A DNA stretch of 64,000 bases from Paraburkholderia acidicola (GCF_002362315.1 NZ_MTZV01000006.1:434001-498000); one strand, 5' to 3'. Shown: positions 52,453 to 61,396, counted from the stretch's first letter. The notes: a model not told the origin generated them from the letters alone. Program-made: numbers and translations.

Positions 52453-52928
52453 CGCACGGACACCGTTCCGTATGCCTTTAAATCGCTCCCAGGCACGGAC
52501 ATCGTTGGTCCGCCTGAGCGGATATAACGCTGAAGGCTTTCAAACTGGCTTCCGTTCTTGACAGTAATGCAACCGTCACTCAGGTGCATGGGTCCCTCAG
52601 GATGGAGGCGAAAATTCCCACGATGAACACCGTTAATGACGGTCGTGTCTCCGCCCACTGCGTTCCACAGCATGAACCATTTTTCGCGGTCCGTACTGCC
52701 AAAATGGGAGGCAACGAAGTTATGCAGCGATCCAAGTACCCCACCCGACTGACGATCAATGATGTAGTACGTGCCAGGCGGGATAGGCCCGATATCTACA
52801 ACCGCCGCAGCTTTCGAATTGTCACGCCCCGCGTCATGGCCTGAGTACGCCTCAACCCCACCAAAGCCCGAACAAACGAGCGTCGAAGTCGTCTTGCCAT
52901 TTAAAAGAAAAGTGCACTGAACGGGCAT
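52449..52928 (-). CDS. Tlde1-like (DUF2778) L,D-transpeptidase-fold toxin, probable T6SS effector
   Basis: 159 residues from ATG 52928, with GGAGA 7 bp upstream; ATG 52934 is also in frame. The fold is shown by VVDIGPIPPGTYYIIDRQSG and by the catalytic block RGNFRLHPEGP and LSDGCITVKNG, where H and the cysteine of S-x-GC are the L,D-transpeptidase pair. Tlde1 proteins alter peptidoglycan in the periplasm of rival cells. There is no signal peptide, as expected for delivery by a type VI system. No T6SS, VgrG or PAAR gene is in the window, so it is an orphan. Confidence 0.8.
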   Translation of the reverse strand: MPVQCTFLLNGKTTSTLVCSGFGGVEAYSGHDAGRDNSKAAAVVDIGPIPPGTYYIIDRQSGGVLGSLHNFVASHFGSTDREKWFMLWNAVGGDTTVINGVHRGNFRLHPEGPMHLSDGCITVKNGSQFESLQRYIRSGGPTMSVPGSDLKAYGTVSVR

Positions 52929-53053
52929 CGCCATTTCTCCAAGGTCACGTCGGCCGGAATCATTTTAGTCTACAGACATCTGTATTACCGCAGATCCTGT
53001 CAGATCAAAGCAAAACTTGACGCAGGACTCTATCGCCCACCCGTCAGCGCAAT

Positions 53054-53518
53054 TCAATCAATCTTGAGCTGAATCGAGTTGTACCCGAGGATATTTCCGC
53101 TCTTATACCAGACGATAATCTGGCCGTTTCTATCGTTCGCCAGATTCGCTTGCGTATAGCCGGCGTTCGCTTTTTGCGTCACCAGGCCCGTACCGGAAAC
53201 GCCTAGATTCCAGTCGGTCACCGCAGAGTAATGCATCGACGGATCTGCGGTTACATCGATTTTCTGCCCATTAGTCGAGACCAGTTCGACCTTCAACTGC
53301 ACACTCCCCCCATGTGGAACATGAAGAATATTCTGGTTGATGAACTGCGTCGCGGCGGCCGCGGCGGAGGCGCCAGTTGCGTCCCACTCTGCCTCGCCCT
53401 TGTACACAGCCCCATTTACACTCACTTCAAGCAGCACGTTGGGTACGTCTTGTGCCGAGGCGCGGTAAGGCAGCATGGCCACCACACACCCGGTAAAAAG
53501 AAATGCAATGAGCCGCAT
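53054..53518 (-). CDS. Secreted protein of unknown function
   Basis: 154 residues from ATG 53518 (GAAGG 9 bp upstream; ATG 53527 also in frame). The signal peptide ends YRASAQ. The mature part is beta-rich with a bacterial Ig-like flavour (GGSVQLKVELVSTNGQKIDVTADPSM-type pattern; NLANDRNGQIIVWYK). The family is not firmly recognised. It stands alone on the minus strand between the toxin gene and the TonB-C lipoprotein. Confidence 0.7.
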   Translation of the reverse strand: MRLIAFLFTGCVVAMLPYRASAQDVPNVLLEVSVNGAVYKGEAEWDATGASAAAAATQFINQNILHVPHGGSVQLKVELVSTNGQKIDVTADPSMHYSAVTDWNLGVSGTGLVTQKANAGYTQANLANDRNGQIIVWYKSGNILGYNSIQLKID

Positions 53519-53757
53519 TGACTTCATCCTTCACTCTTCGGTTGAAAAAACATCGGGCTGTCGACAGACCATAGTCCAATCGCTCGCGCCTGCACCCGCT
53601 ACTCGGTCAGGCGGGCCGCGCTGAGCCGTGCGATAACCGCCACCACTCCGCAGACCCGCCGCAACCGTCCATCGGTCCGGCAACGTGCCGGACACTCCTG
53701 ACGCTAGTCGCAGTATTTCAAGAAAAATCCGCTTCTCTACCGCAACTGCACGTCACG

Positions 53758-54210
53758 TCATCGCCCGTTAATGTCAAAGGAGATCGGCAGAACATACGAA
53801 GCGCGGGCGGGCTTACCTCCCACGGTCAGGGGATCGCACGATGTGTATTTCAACGACTCAATTGCAGCCTCATCGAGACGAGGATATCCACTACTCTGAA
53901 CGATCGCACTTTTCTCAAACTTGCCGTCTGGATCAAGGAAAATTCTCACTCTGACGACTCCCCGCTCGCCCGCCTCCATGGATGCCTTTGGGTAGGCCGG
54001 TGCGGCCATGCGACAGCTGCGACGACCGGCTGCAATTCCATGTAAAGGTCTGACAGCCATCTGAGACTCCTGGTCCGGTGAAGCCGGTTTCGTGTCGGAC
54101 ACATCCACTTTGAACGACTGCGGCAATTGCGCTTTAGTCATCGACTGTGGCCCCGAGGAGCATGCGCTCACCACGAGAGCAGCCAGCGCCGTCACAATGC
54201 GATATCTCAT
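53758..54210 (-). CDS. Lipoprotein with TonB C-terminal domain
   Basis: 150 residues from ATG 54210 (MRYRIVTALAALV); the frame is open to 54279. The lipobox is VVSA-C. The C-terminal 90 residues show the TonB-C pattern: APAYPKASMEAGERGVVRVRIFLDPDGK, SSGYPRLDEAAIESLK. There is no N-terminal membrane anchor with a proline-rich spacer, so it is not a normal TonB energy transducer. A broken relative lies at 61397-61588. Confidence 0.78.
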   Translation of the reverse strand: MRYRIVTALAALVVSACSSGPQSMTKAQLPQSFKVDVSDTKPASPDQESQMAVRPLHGIAAGRRSCRMAAPAYPKASMEAGERGVVRVRIFLDPDGKFEKSAIVQSSGYPRLDEAAIESLKYTSCDPLTVGGKPARASYVLPISFDINGR

Positions 54211-54285
54211 AACTGATCTTCCGGCCGTTTTTTTACGAAACCAGCACACTACCCGAACAAACACCGTCTTTTGGCACAACTGGCA

Positions 54286-54969
54286 TCAGATCTTCTGGAC
54301 CTGCAGCACCAGCACGACCTCGGTGCGCCCTCTCAACGTCGCATGTCCTGCGAGGAACGCAGGTAGAAAGCGCTCACGGCTGTTCGATGCGGTATCCGAA
54401 TCCTGTATCAGGCCACCGAGTACCACGACCTCACCGTCGCGCAGGTTCGCCACCGTCTGCAACGAACGCGTGTTTTTTGTCGGCGAGCCACTGACGCCCG
54501 TTGTCGTGCTGACAAAGCTCGAAATCTCCTCATCCACGCTCAACTGAATGACGTCCTGCATCACCAGTGGCGTGACGTTGAAAATCACGCCCGCATCCTG
54601 ATACTCAATCGACTGCACAGGCGTGCCGCTCACTCCCTGATAGCTCACGCTCGATACGGTCGGCACCTGTTGCCCGACGTTAAGCCTGACCTGTTGACCG
54701 GAGACACAGCGCACGTTCGGCGATGAGACTTGCTTGAATCGCGAATCAGCGTTCAACGCAGAGATAGCGAAACTCAACCGGCCGGCACCAAACTGCAACG
54801 CGCTCGAGTCAGCCACTGTCGACCCTTCACCGACCTTTACGCCGACGCCGAGCAGCCTTGACGCGACGCTGAACCCTGAATTGGTGTTGTCGGTGTCGCT
54901 GACCTCATAGGCCCAACCACGCACCACCACCTCACCGGCCACTGTATAGAGAGGCACCAACACGAACAA
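54286..54969 (-). pseudogene. Truncated secretin, filamentous-phage (inovirus) pIV/GspD type
   Basis: 227 codons open from a TTG at 54969. It covers the end of the N-domains (VAGEVVVRGWAYEV) and the secretin pore: RFKQVSSPNVRCVSGQQVRL, VGQQVPTVSSVSYQG, DAGVIFNVTPLV, LRDGEVVVLGGLIQDSD, and ends TEVVLVLQVQKI. The signal peptide and N0/N1 domains are missing, with an in-frame stop shortly upstream. The style of the pore sequence is that of inovirus-linked secretins. No other phage gene is seen nearby. Confidence 0.72.
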
Positions 54970-55164
54970 CCATGCCGCGCTGGAGGAGCACTACACCTGC
55001 ATACGTTGTAATGCAGCGTTCGCCCGCATCATGACAGGCGAGCTTCGAAAGCAGATATGGATACTTTTGAACGCGGGTCAACATTGACTCGCGCCAGGCA
55101 GCGGTAGCCGAAATGACTAAGCTGCAAAGCGCCACCGCCGGTTTGCACAACCCGGTCTAGCAGT

Positions 55165-55650
55165 TCAGGGGGCGTTGACCTCAATCACCCGCTCCGTCGA
55201 AACCAGTCTGGCGCCCACCATACCGCCCCCACCAAGCCGCAGCTTCAAGGTGGATGGTGCATTGACGTCCAAACCAGAAAAATATTCCAAACCGCGAATA
55301 TTCTGCTTTTCGTGGAAGTGAATAAACCACGTCGAGCAGTAGTCTGTTGTTACAACCCGGCATTGCACCTGGATATCGAGGCGTTGCGCAACAAAGGGAT
55401 ACTCTTCAGGCTCCACGAAACCAATATCGAAACGTTTTGTGATATTGACGGGAACAACAGCGCATCTTAAATATACGTGATCCACCCAGAATGTCTTGTC
55501 CAATGAACTCAGATTTTCCTTGGTATACGTAACAATTGTGAGGCCATTCTCGCCTCGTTCTTGAATGTCATACCGAGTGACATCAACGGCCTTACAGCCC
55601 ATGACCGTAAGGATTAATGCACAACCAGTCAAACGCAGTAAGGCACGCAT
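55165..55650 (-). CDS. Hypothetical lipoprotein
   Basis: 161 residues from ATG 55650 behind GGAGGGAAA. The lipobox is TVMG-C. The mature part is beta-rich and has four more cysteines (LRCAVV, VQCRVV, DYCSTW). The family is not recognised. GC is lower than in the core genome. Confidence 0.7.
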   Translation of the reverse strand: MRALLRLTGCALILTVMGCKAVDVTRYDIQERGENGLTIVTYTKENLSSLDKTFWVDHVYLRCAVVPVNITKRFDIGFVEPEEYPFVAQRLDIQVQCRVVTTDYCSTWFIHFHEKQNIRGLEYFSGLDVNAPSTLKLRLGGGGMVGARLVSTERVIEVNAP

Positions 55651-55710
55651 TTTCCCTCCAATCAAGATCCGAGAACAACCCAGTACATCCAGGCACGATG
55701 GAAGCTGACG

Positions 55711-56199
55711 TTACTTATACAGTCTCACATCTATGGATGTGGCAACCACCATCGTCAGCACTATCCAGATTGGGGCAAGCGCGGCGAAGAATTTCACTCT
55801 CCCGACAGTATTCACCCAGCTGTATCGTGGAACAAATGCTACCCCAATCTGATATTTAATGATTTTCTCGGCACCATTGTAGAAAAAAGCCCAAAATGTA
55901 AACCCGATGGCTGAGCAAAACTGGACACCGTACCAGGTCAATACGTATGGATTGTGATCCTGGGGCCGAAAATAATACGAAAAATTTGGTGTTCCGCCTA
56001 GTATCGTCGCAATCCCCATAATGATCCAGGGATGCGCATGAAAGACAGCGAACCAGCGACGAAGTGATTTTGCTTCATCGCTCGTGCGTAAACTCATCGC
56101 TCCTGATCGTGCCGCGGTTCGCTCCTGAGCGATATACCTCCATCCGTTTTCAATGATGGCTAGCAACCAGAAATAACGGCTAAGTATGTCAAATACCAT
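55711..56199 (-). CDS. Hypothetical multi-pass membrane protein
   Basis: 162 residues from ATG 56199 (MVFDILSRYFWLL); the frame is open to 56253. Three or four hydrophobic segments are seen (about 5-18, 50-68, 85-103, 135-155), rich in aromatic residues. The family is not recognised. It is divergent from another small membrane protein at 56401. Confidence 0.65.
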   Translation of the reverse strand: MVFDILSRYFWLLAIIENGWRYIAQERTAARSGAMSLRTSDEAKSLRRWFAVFHAHPWIIMGIATILGGTPNFSYYFRPQDHNPYVLTWYGVQFCSAIGFTFWAFFYNGAEKIIKYQIGVAFVPRYSWVNTVGRVKFFAALAPIWIVLTMVVATSIDVRLYK

Positions 56200-56400
56200 C
56201 GTCAATGAATGCTCCTGATTGTGGCCCGTGGCTACCCTTCTCACCCAGATCACAAGCGAACAATCGATAAATTACCACCTTTTAAGAGGTTTTGTTCATA
56301 CGTTCAGCCCGGTAAAATGTTGACAACGCGCTGCTTCAACGACATTATCGGTTTATCTCAAAGTACAAGTTGTCCGTTATTTTCGCGCAGGGCGGAGACT

Positions 56401-56832
56401 ATGGCAAAGAAAGACAAGATCATGGCAGGCATTCTCACTGTCCATGGAGTATCGGGCGTCGTGTGGACTCTATCGGTCGCTTCGACTACCCCTCATTTGC
56501 CACTCTTTTTCCAAATACCGCTCTTTGTGCCGAGTAATCTGGCATTGGCGGCCGCAGGTATAACTGCTGGTTTTGGTTGTTTCAAGAAAAGGCGGTGGGC
56601 GGCCTCCTTGGGGCTGTGCTACTGGGCAATTCAGGTACTTCACTTCGAGATACCAACCCCTCATATTTATTTTTCTTTCGCTCTCGGTTTTGCCATCACG
56701 CTGTCCCAGCGTCTGTCCGATTCAGGTTGGATAGGCGTGAATGTATTTGCGCTCGCAATGTTGATCTGGCTCGCCATAAGAATCGGCACAGCCGGCAGTC
56801 CGTTCTATCGACCGGGCACAGCAACTGCATGA
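56401..56832 (+). CDS. Hypothetical four-helix membrane protein
   Basis: 143 residues from ATG 56401 behind GGAGACT; the frame is open to 56209. It starts MAKKDKIMAGILTVHG and has four hydrophobic segments over most of its length. The family is not recognised. It converges with the EnvZ-like kinase gene. Confidence 0.65.
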   Translation: MAKKDKIMAGILTVHGVSGVVWTLSVASTTPHLPLFFQIPLFVPSNLALAAAGITAGFGCFKKRRWAASLGLCYWAIQVLHFEIPTPHIYFSFALGFAITLSQRLSDSGWIGVNVFALAMLIWLAIRIGTAGSPFYRPGTATA

Positions 56833-56854
56833 TATTTTCCCAATGTCCGCAGAC

Positions 56855-58141
56855 CTACCCACAGCGCAACCGCACGTCGACCGCCAGCCCACCACCATCG
56901 CGCAGACGCAGTTCGACACTGCCGCCATGCTGCCGCGCGATCCGCTCGGCGATCGCGAGCCCGAGGCCGGTGCCTTTTTCGTCCGTCGAACTGCCGCGCT
57001 TGAACGGCTGCTTCAGCAGCGGCAGCAACGAAGCCGGCACGCCCGGGCCACGATCTTCAACCGTCACGATGACCCATCCGTTCTCGCAACGCGTGACGAC
57101 GGAAAGACCTGTGCGACCGTAGACTACTGCGTTCTGCATCAGGTTCATCAGCAGCCGCTGCATGCTCACCGGACGAAACGACAGCGGCGGCAGCCGTTCG
57201 AGCGCAAGTTCGAATGGCCGCCCAAGTCCCGCGTAGTCGGCGGCCAGTTGCTCGATGAGCGCGTTGAGATCGCCCTCGACCGGTGTCTCACCTTCGCCGC
57301 CGCGCGCGAAATCGGCGAACTGCTGGACGATCGCGTCGATCTCTTCGACGAAGCGTTCGGCACTGGCGATCGGCGCATCGAACGATTCGGGGGCAGCAAG
57401 CGCCATGCGCAGTTTGGTCAACGGCGTGCGAATGTCGTGCGAGATACCGGCCAGCATCTCCGCCCGCGTCGACTCCATTGCCGCGAGCGAGGCCACCATG
57501 CCGTTGAAAGCATCGGCGACTGTCGTGAGTTCGAACGGCCCTTTGACCGACACCGCCTCCGGCCACACGCCGCGGCCTACGCTGGCCGCGGCGCGCGAGA
57601 GCCGCGTCAACGGACCTTCGATGCGCCGATGGATCACATACGCGCCGAGCGCCGGCGCCGGTACGACCATCAGCAGCAGCGCGATCAGACTCCACTCCAG
57701 CGTATGAGCGATGCCGGAAACGGCGGGCAGCACAATCCAGCGATTCCCGTCGTCGAACGGCAGCCCTACCCAGATGCGGCGTTCGGGGCCGGGGTCCCAG
57801 CGCACCTCCACACCCGGTGGAAGCCGCTCCTGCAAACGCTCGAAAAAGAGTTGCATGGCGTAGCCCGACGGCGGACGCCAGGTCCGCACATTCGGCGGCA
57901 ATGCGTCATCGCGCACGCCGTTCAGGTCGGCCAGCACCTTGTGCCGCTGCCCCGGCGGCAGCGCGACCAGCAGCCGTTCGATCAGCACGATCTGCGCAGC
58001 CTCCACCGCCGCGGCATCGTCGATGCGCGGTCGCTGAACGAACAGCACGTAGATTGCGATCGTGCAAAGCTCACTCGCGACGATCAACGCGAACAGCAGC
58101 AGCATGCTGCGTCCGAATAACGAGCGCGGCCAGACGCGCAT
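56855..58141 (-). CDS. EnvZ-like sensor histidine kinase
   Basis: 428 residues from ATG 58141 (MRVWPRSLFGRSML), sharing a base with the response regulator stop. Membrane helices at about 15-37 and 150-175 flank a periplasmic domain. HAMP follows, then H-box AGISHDIRTPLTKLRM (EnvZ-type HDxRTPL), N-box LMNLMQNAVVYG, and G-boxes EDRGPG and GTGLGLA. It resembles EnvZ-type kinases of proteobacteria that answer envelope or osmotic stress. The partner is the OmpR-type protein upstream. Confidence 0.92.
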   Translation of the reverse strand: MRVWPRSLFGRSMLLLFALIVASELCTIAIYVLFVQRPRIDDAAAVEAAQIVLIERLLVALPPGQRHKVLADLNGVRDDALPPNVRTWRPPSGYAMQLFFERLQERLPPGVEVRWDPGPERRIWVGLPFDDGNRWIVLPAVSGIAHTLEWSLIALLLMVVPAPALGAYVIHRRIEGPLTRLSRAAASVGRGVWPEAVSVKGPFELTTVADAFNGMVASLAAMESTRAEMLAGISHDIRTPLTKLRMALAAPESFDAPIASAERFVEEIDAIVQQFADFARGGEGETPVEGDLNALIEQLAADYAGLGRPFELALERLPPLSFRPVSMQRLLMNLMQNAVVYGRTGLSVVTRCENGWVIVTVEDRGPGVPASLLPLLKQPFKRGSSTDEKGTGLGLAIAERIARQHGGSVELRLRDGGGLAVDVRLRCG

Positions 58142-58911
58142 CACGTTTCGATCTCCGCAATCAGCATGTAGCCGATGCCCCACACCGTACGGATATGGCG
58201 GGGCGCTGAAGCGTCGTCCTCGATGAGTTGTCTCAACCGCAGCACCTGCACGTCGACGCTGCGCGAATTCGCTTCGTAGCCGCGCCCGCGCGCGCGTTCA
58301 ATCAGGTTGAGGCGGCTCACCGGGCGATTCGGCGTACTTGCGAGCGCACACAGCAGCCGCAGTTCAGCGAAACCCAACGGCACCCGCTCGCCGTCGCGAA
58401 ACAGCTCCTCCCGGCGCAGATCGAGCCGGAACGTGCCGAACCGCAACGCGCCCGTGTCGGTTTCGGCGAGCAGTTCGCCGCGCAACGTCCGTTCGTGCAG
58501 AAGGAAGCGCTGCCGACGCAGCATCGCGCGAATCCGCGCCGCCAGTTCGCTCGGGACGAACGGCTTGGCGAGATAGTCGTCGGCGCCCATTTCGAGGCCG
58601 ACGATCCGGTCGACCGGATCGCCGCGCGCGGTCAGCATCAGGATCGGAATCGTGTGGCCCTGCGCACGCAGCCGCTGGCAGATCGACAAGCCGTCTTCAC
58701 CGGGCATCATCACGTCGAGCACAAGCAGATCGAACGAATGGCGTTCGAGACTGGATTCGAGTTGCGCGGCATCGCAGACCGCCCTGACTTCGAAACCCTG
58801 CGCCGTGAGAAAACGCTGCAGCATCCCGCGGATCTCGGCTTCGTCATCGAGCACGAGCAGTCGCCCGGGACGGGTATCGCGCGGCGAAACAGACGCGGAG
58901 GAAGTCGACAT
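58141..58911 (-). CDS. OmpR-like response regulator
   Basis: 256 residues from ATG 58911 (MSTSSASVSPRDT); the frame is open to 58971. The receiver has DDE at 22-24, phosphoacceptor D66 (LVLDVMMPGEDG), T in MLTARGD and K in AKPFV. The winged helix ends ANSRSVDVQVLRLRQLIE and IRTVWGIGYML, OmpR-style. It is co-transcribed with the kinase, and a small EF-hand protein gene lies 87 bp upstream on the same strand. Confidence 0.92.
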   Translation of the reverse strand: MSTSSASVSPRDTRPGRLLVLDDEAEIRGMLQRFLTAQGFEVRAVCDAAQLESSLERHSFDLLVLDVMMPGEDGLSICQRLRAQGHTIPILMLTARGDPVDRIVGLEMGADDYLAKPFVPSELAARIRAMLRRQRFLLHERTLRGELLAETDTGALRFGTFRLDLRREELFRDGERVPLGFAELRLLCALASTPNRPVSRLNLIERARGRGYEANSRSVDVQVLRLRQLIEDDASAPRHIRTVWGIGYMLIAEIET

Positions 58912-58998
58912 GATTGCGAGCCGGACAGTAACGGACAGAGTGAGTGAAACGGACAACGCGGACAGCGCCAACAGCGACCGCCCGTCCCCTGACTCAGC

Positions 58999-59250
58999 TT
59001 AGCGCATGTGCTGCGCGGCGAACTGCTCGACCTGCTCAAGCGTCACATAGCCGAGATGCGCACTGTCGATCTCGTCGAAATGCTGCGCGACGCGCGGCAT
59101 GCCGGCCTGCGCTTCGGCACGGGTCAGCTTGCCGTCGTGATCGACGTCGGCTGCGGCGAAACGCGTTTCGAGCTTCTGCTGCATGGTGGACTGCGCGAAG
59201 GCAGGCGACGCGACGAGCAACGCTGTCACGATGATACAAAAACGCTTCAT
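58999..59250 (-). CDS. Small secreted EF-hand protein
   Basis: 83 residues. The signal peptide is MKRFCIIVTALLVASPAFA. The first EF-hand loop DVDHDGKLTRAE is canonical (D1, D3, D5, G6, E12); the second, DSAHLGYVTLEQ, has lost most ligands. VAQHFDEIDSAHLGYV lines up with VSKHFDAIDSAHTGRV of the S10-partner protein copy 3, so it is a distant relative of that small family. It probably binds calcium in the periplasm through loop 1. Confidence 0.85.
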   Translation of the reverse strand: MKRFCIIVTALLVASPAFAQSTMQQKLETRFAAADVDHDGKLTRAEAQAGMPRVAQHFDEIDSAHLGYVTLEQVEQFAAQHMR

Positions 59251-59514
59251 TGAATCTCTCCTGTAGGACGAACCGTCGATTAACCGACGCGGCGCCAGTC
59301 TAGGTGAGCGCCTCGCGCGATGCGTTTCGGGCCGGTAACAATCGATGTCAATTTATTTCACAACGGCCCCCGAGGTCCGCGCGGCGCGGCTCGTGCGGCG
59401 CTGAAACGAGTCGACATATCTTTCCAACAGATTCCCGCGGCGCATCCTTCTACAGTGCGGGTCATCGCCACACGGCATCCCGCCCGGTGCGGCGGACTCA
59501 TGGAAGGACATCCG

Positions 59515-59820
59515 ATGAAACGTCATCCGCTAATCAAGCTCGCCGCCGCGGCCGCACTCGTCTGTGCGACCGTGCCCGCATTCGCCGGCGTCACCGTGGG
59601 CATCGGTATCGCGGCGCCCTTCGCCGTGGTACCGGCCGCACCCGTCTACGTGGCGCCGCCGCCAGCGGTCTACGTCGCGGCACCCGTCGTTGCCGTACCG
59701 GTCATTGCGGCGCCCGTCGTCGTCAGCCGGCCTGTCTACGTCGCGCCGCCGCCCGCTACCGTCGTCTGGCGCGCGGGCTACTGGGCACCGGCGGTACGCG
59801 GTGCGGTCGTCATCCGTTGA
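59515..59820 (+). CDS. Secreted Val/Pro/Tyr-rich low-complexity protein
   Basis: 101 residues from ATG 59515 behind AAGGA; the frame is open to 59320. The signal peptide ends VPAFAG. The mature part repeats VYVAPPP/VYVAAP-type units and ends in WRAGYWAPAVRG. Proteins of this composition are common in Burkholderia envelopes; the function is unknown. It opens a three-gene cluster. Confidence 0.72.
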   Translation: MKRHPLIKLAAAAALVCATVPAFAGVTVGIGIAAPFAVVPAAPVYVAPPPAVYVAAPVVAVPVIAAPVVVSRPVYVAPPPATVVWRAGYWAPAVRGAVVIR

Positions 59821-59873
59821 AACGGCCGAAGCGGCTGACACCTTTCTCCCTTCCCTCTTCCTTCGTTCCTGCG

Positions 59874-60869
59874 ATGAAATCTCCTTTTCCGTGGATCGCG
59901 GCATCCCGCTGCCTCGCGATCGCCGCCTGCGCAGCAGCATGCCTGTGCGGCAGCGGCCCAGCATTCGCCGGCTGGGCTGAACGCGGTGCGGTCTTCACGC
60001 CGCACGGCGTCTACCGTGGTGCTGGCGTCGGCGCGTGCGGTGGCGGCAGTTGTTCTCGCGCGGGTGGTGTCGTCGGGCCGTATGGCGGTCTCACCACGCA
60101 TACCGGTTCGGTCACCCGCACCGGCCCCGGCCAGTTCACGAACTCGGGCACCACCACCGGCCCCTCCGGACGCTCGTTTCAAAACAGCGGCACCACGAAC
60201 TGCGCAAGCGGCACGTGCTCGCATACCGGTACCGTGACCGGCCCGAGCGGCAACACGCTCTCGACAAGCGGCAACGTCACGCGCACGGCGCCCGGTCAGT
60301 ACACGTCGTCCGGCTCTGTCACCGGGCCGAACGGCCATACGGTGACCCATAGCGCTTCCACGAACTGCAGCGGCGCGACGTGCAGTCGCACGGCGAGCCT
60401 GACGGGTCCGAACGGGACCGTCAGCACGTCGGGCAGCGCGACGCGCATCGCACCTGGCGTTGTCGCGACATCGGGCAGCGTGACCGGTGTGCATGGGACG
60501 AGCGTCACGGTGTCGGGTGGGGTTGTGGCCGGTGTGGCGGTAGGTGTTCCCGCGACGCCCGTCGCTGTCGGCACCGCCGCGGTCGTCGCACCGGGCCCGG
60601 TCGTCGTTGTGCCTTCACCGTCACCGTCGACGTCGGTTGCCGTTGCGGTCGGCCCCGTGCCCGCGCCGCCTCCGGTCGTTGTCGCAACGCTGCCGTCTGT
60701 CGCTGTTGCAGTCGCACCGCCCCCTGCTCCGCCGATCGCGTACGTCGCGCCGGCCGCCGCCGCAGTGGTCGTGCAGCCCCCTGTCGTGTGGGCCGTGCCG
60801 GTCGCGCCACGCGTGTGGGTGCCCGGCCACTGGATCGGCGGTGTCTGGGTCCATGCTCACTGGTCGTAA
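59874..60869 (+). CDS. Secreted repeat protein with 55-residue tandem repeats
   Basis: 331 residues from ATG 59874. The signal peptide ends GPAFAG. Residues 73-127 and 128-182 are two full repeats of 55 residues, each with VTRT-x-PGQ-x-T, TGP-x-G and a C-x4-C pair (C110/C115 and C165/C170). A partial third repeat covers about 183-213, and a further C-x4-C (C55/C60) precedes the first. The last 115 residues are Val/Pro/Ala-rich and end VPGHWIGGVWVHAHW. It could be a surface or matrix protein; the family is not recognised. Confidence 0.8.
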   Translation: MKSPFPWIAASRCLAIAACAAACLCGSGPAFAGWAERGAVFTPHGVYRGAGVGACGGGSCSRAGGVVGPYGGLTTHTGSVTRTGPGQFTNSGTTTGPSGRSFQNSGTTNCASGTCSHTGTVTGPSGNTLSTSGNVTRTAPGQYTSSGSVTGPNGHTVTHSASTNCSGATCSRTASLTGPNGTVSTSGSATRIAPGVVATSGSVTGVHGTSVTVSGGVVAGVAVGVPATPVAVGTAAVVAPGPVVVVPSPSPSTSVAVAVGPVPAPPPVVVATLPSVAVAVAPPPAPPIAYVAPAAAAVVVQPPVVWAVPVAPRVWVPGHWIGGVWVHAHWS

Positions 60870-60875
60870 CCGTCG

Positions 60876-61334
60876 ATGCGCTTTTTCCCGAATCCACTCC
60901 GACTGTCCGCCAATCGATCTGCTAGCGCGAAGATCCGTGATACCGCACCGTCCAGCCCACACACCGACTTCACCTCACGTTCACGCCGCAAGCGCATCAC
61001 GCTCGCGCTGTCGATCGCTGCCGCGACGCTCGCGGACGCGGGCTGCGTAGCGACCGTGCCCCCTCCTCCGTCGCCACCGATCGACGCAGTGCCGTTCGCG
61101 ACTGCGGAACTGCCGCCGCAGTGCGTCGTCAGCTATGCCGCATTGCTCGACCTCGCCGAACTGGCGCGACGCTACGGACGCGCGTCGAGCGTGTTCCTCG
61201 ATGCGCTGGGCGACCTGTCGGATCAACTGAACAACTGCCTCAGGCAAGCGGACGATGTGCGAACGCCGGGCCGCCTGCCGGAATCGCTGATGCTTCATGC
61301 GATCGCGGTACCTCTACCCGGTTTCGCGCGTTGA
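60876..61334 (+). CDS. Hypothetical protein, probable lipoprotein
   Basis: 152 residues, starting 6 bp after the repeat protein stop. The hydrophobic segment LALSIAAATLADAGC could be a lipobox region, but it begins at residue 42, behind a long basic N-terminus, so the true start may be further in. The mature part is helical (YAALLDLAELARRYG). The family is not recognised. It is likely co-transcribed with the repeat protein. Confidence 0.55.
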   Translation: MRFFPNPLRLSANRSASAKIRDTAPSSPHTDFTSRSRRKRITLALSIAAATLADAGCVATVPPPPSPPIDAVPFATAELPPQCVVSYAALLDLAELARRYGRASSVFLDALGDLSDQLNNCLRQADDVRTPGRLPESLMLHAIAVPLPGFAR

Positions 61335-61349
61335 CGCCAACCGCGAATG

Positions 61350-61371
61350 AAAAAGCCCCGCATCGCGGGGC
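61350..61371 (-). terminator. Rho-independent terminator facing left
   Basis: GCCCCGC (61355-61361) pairs with GCGGGGC (61365-61371), with five A on the plus-strand left side that give a T-run for leftward transcripts. It lies just downstream of the TonB-C remnant. Confidence 0.75.
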
Positions 61372-61396
61372 CATCTCATCTACGACACATTCATAA

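Noticed and set aside
59778..60494. A 238-codon minus-strand frame over the repeat protein
   Set aside because: Antisense shadow with Arg/Ala repeats that mirror the repeat structure of the plus-strand gene.
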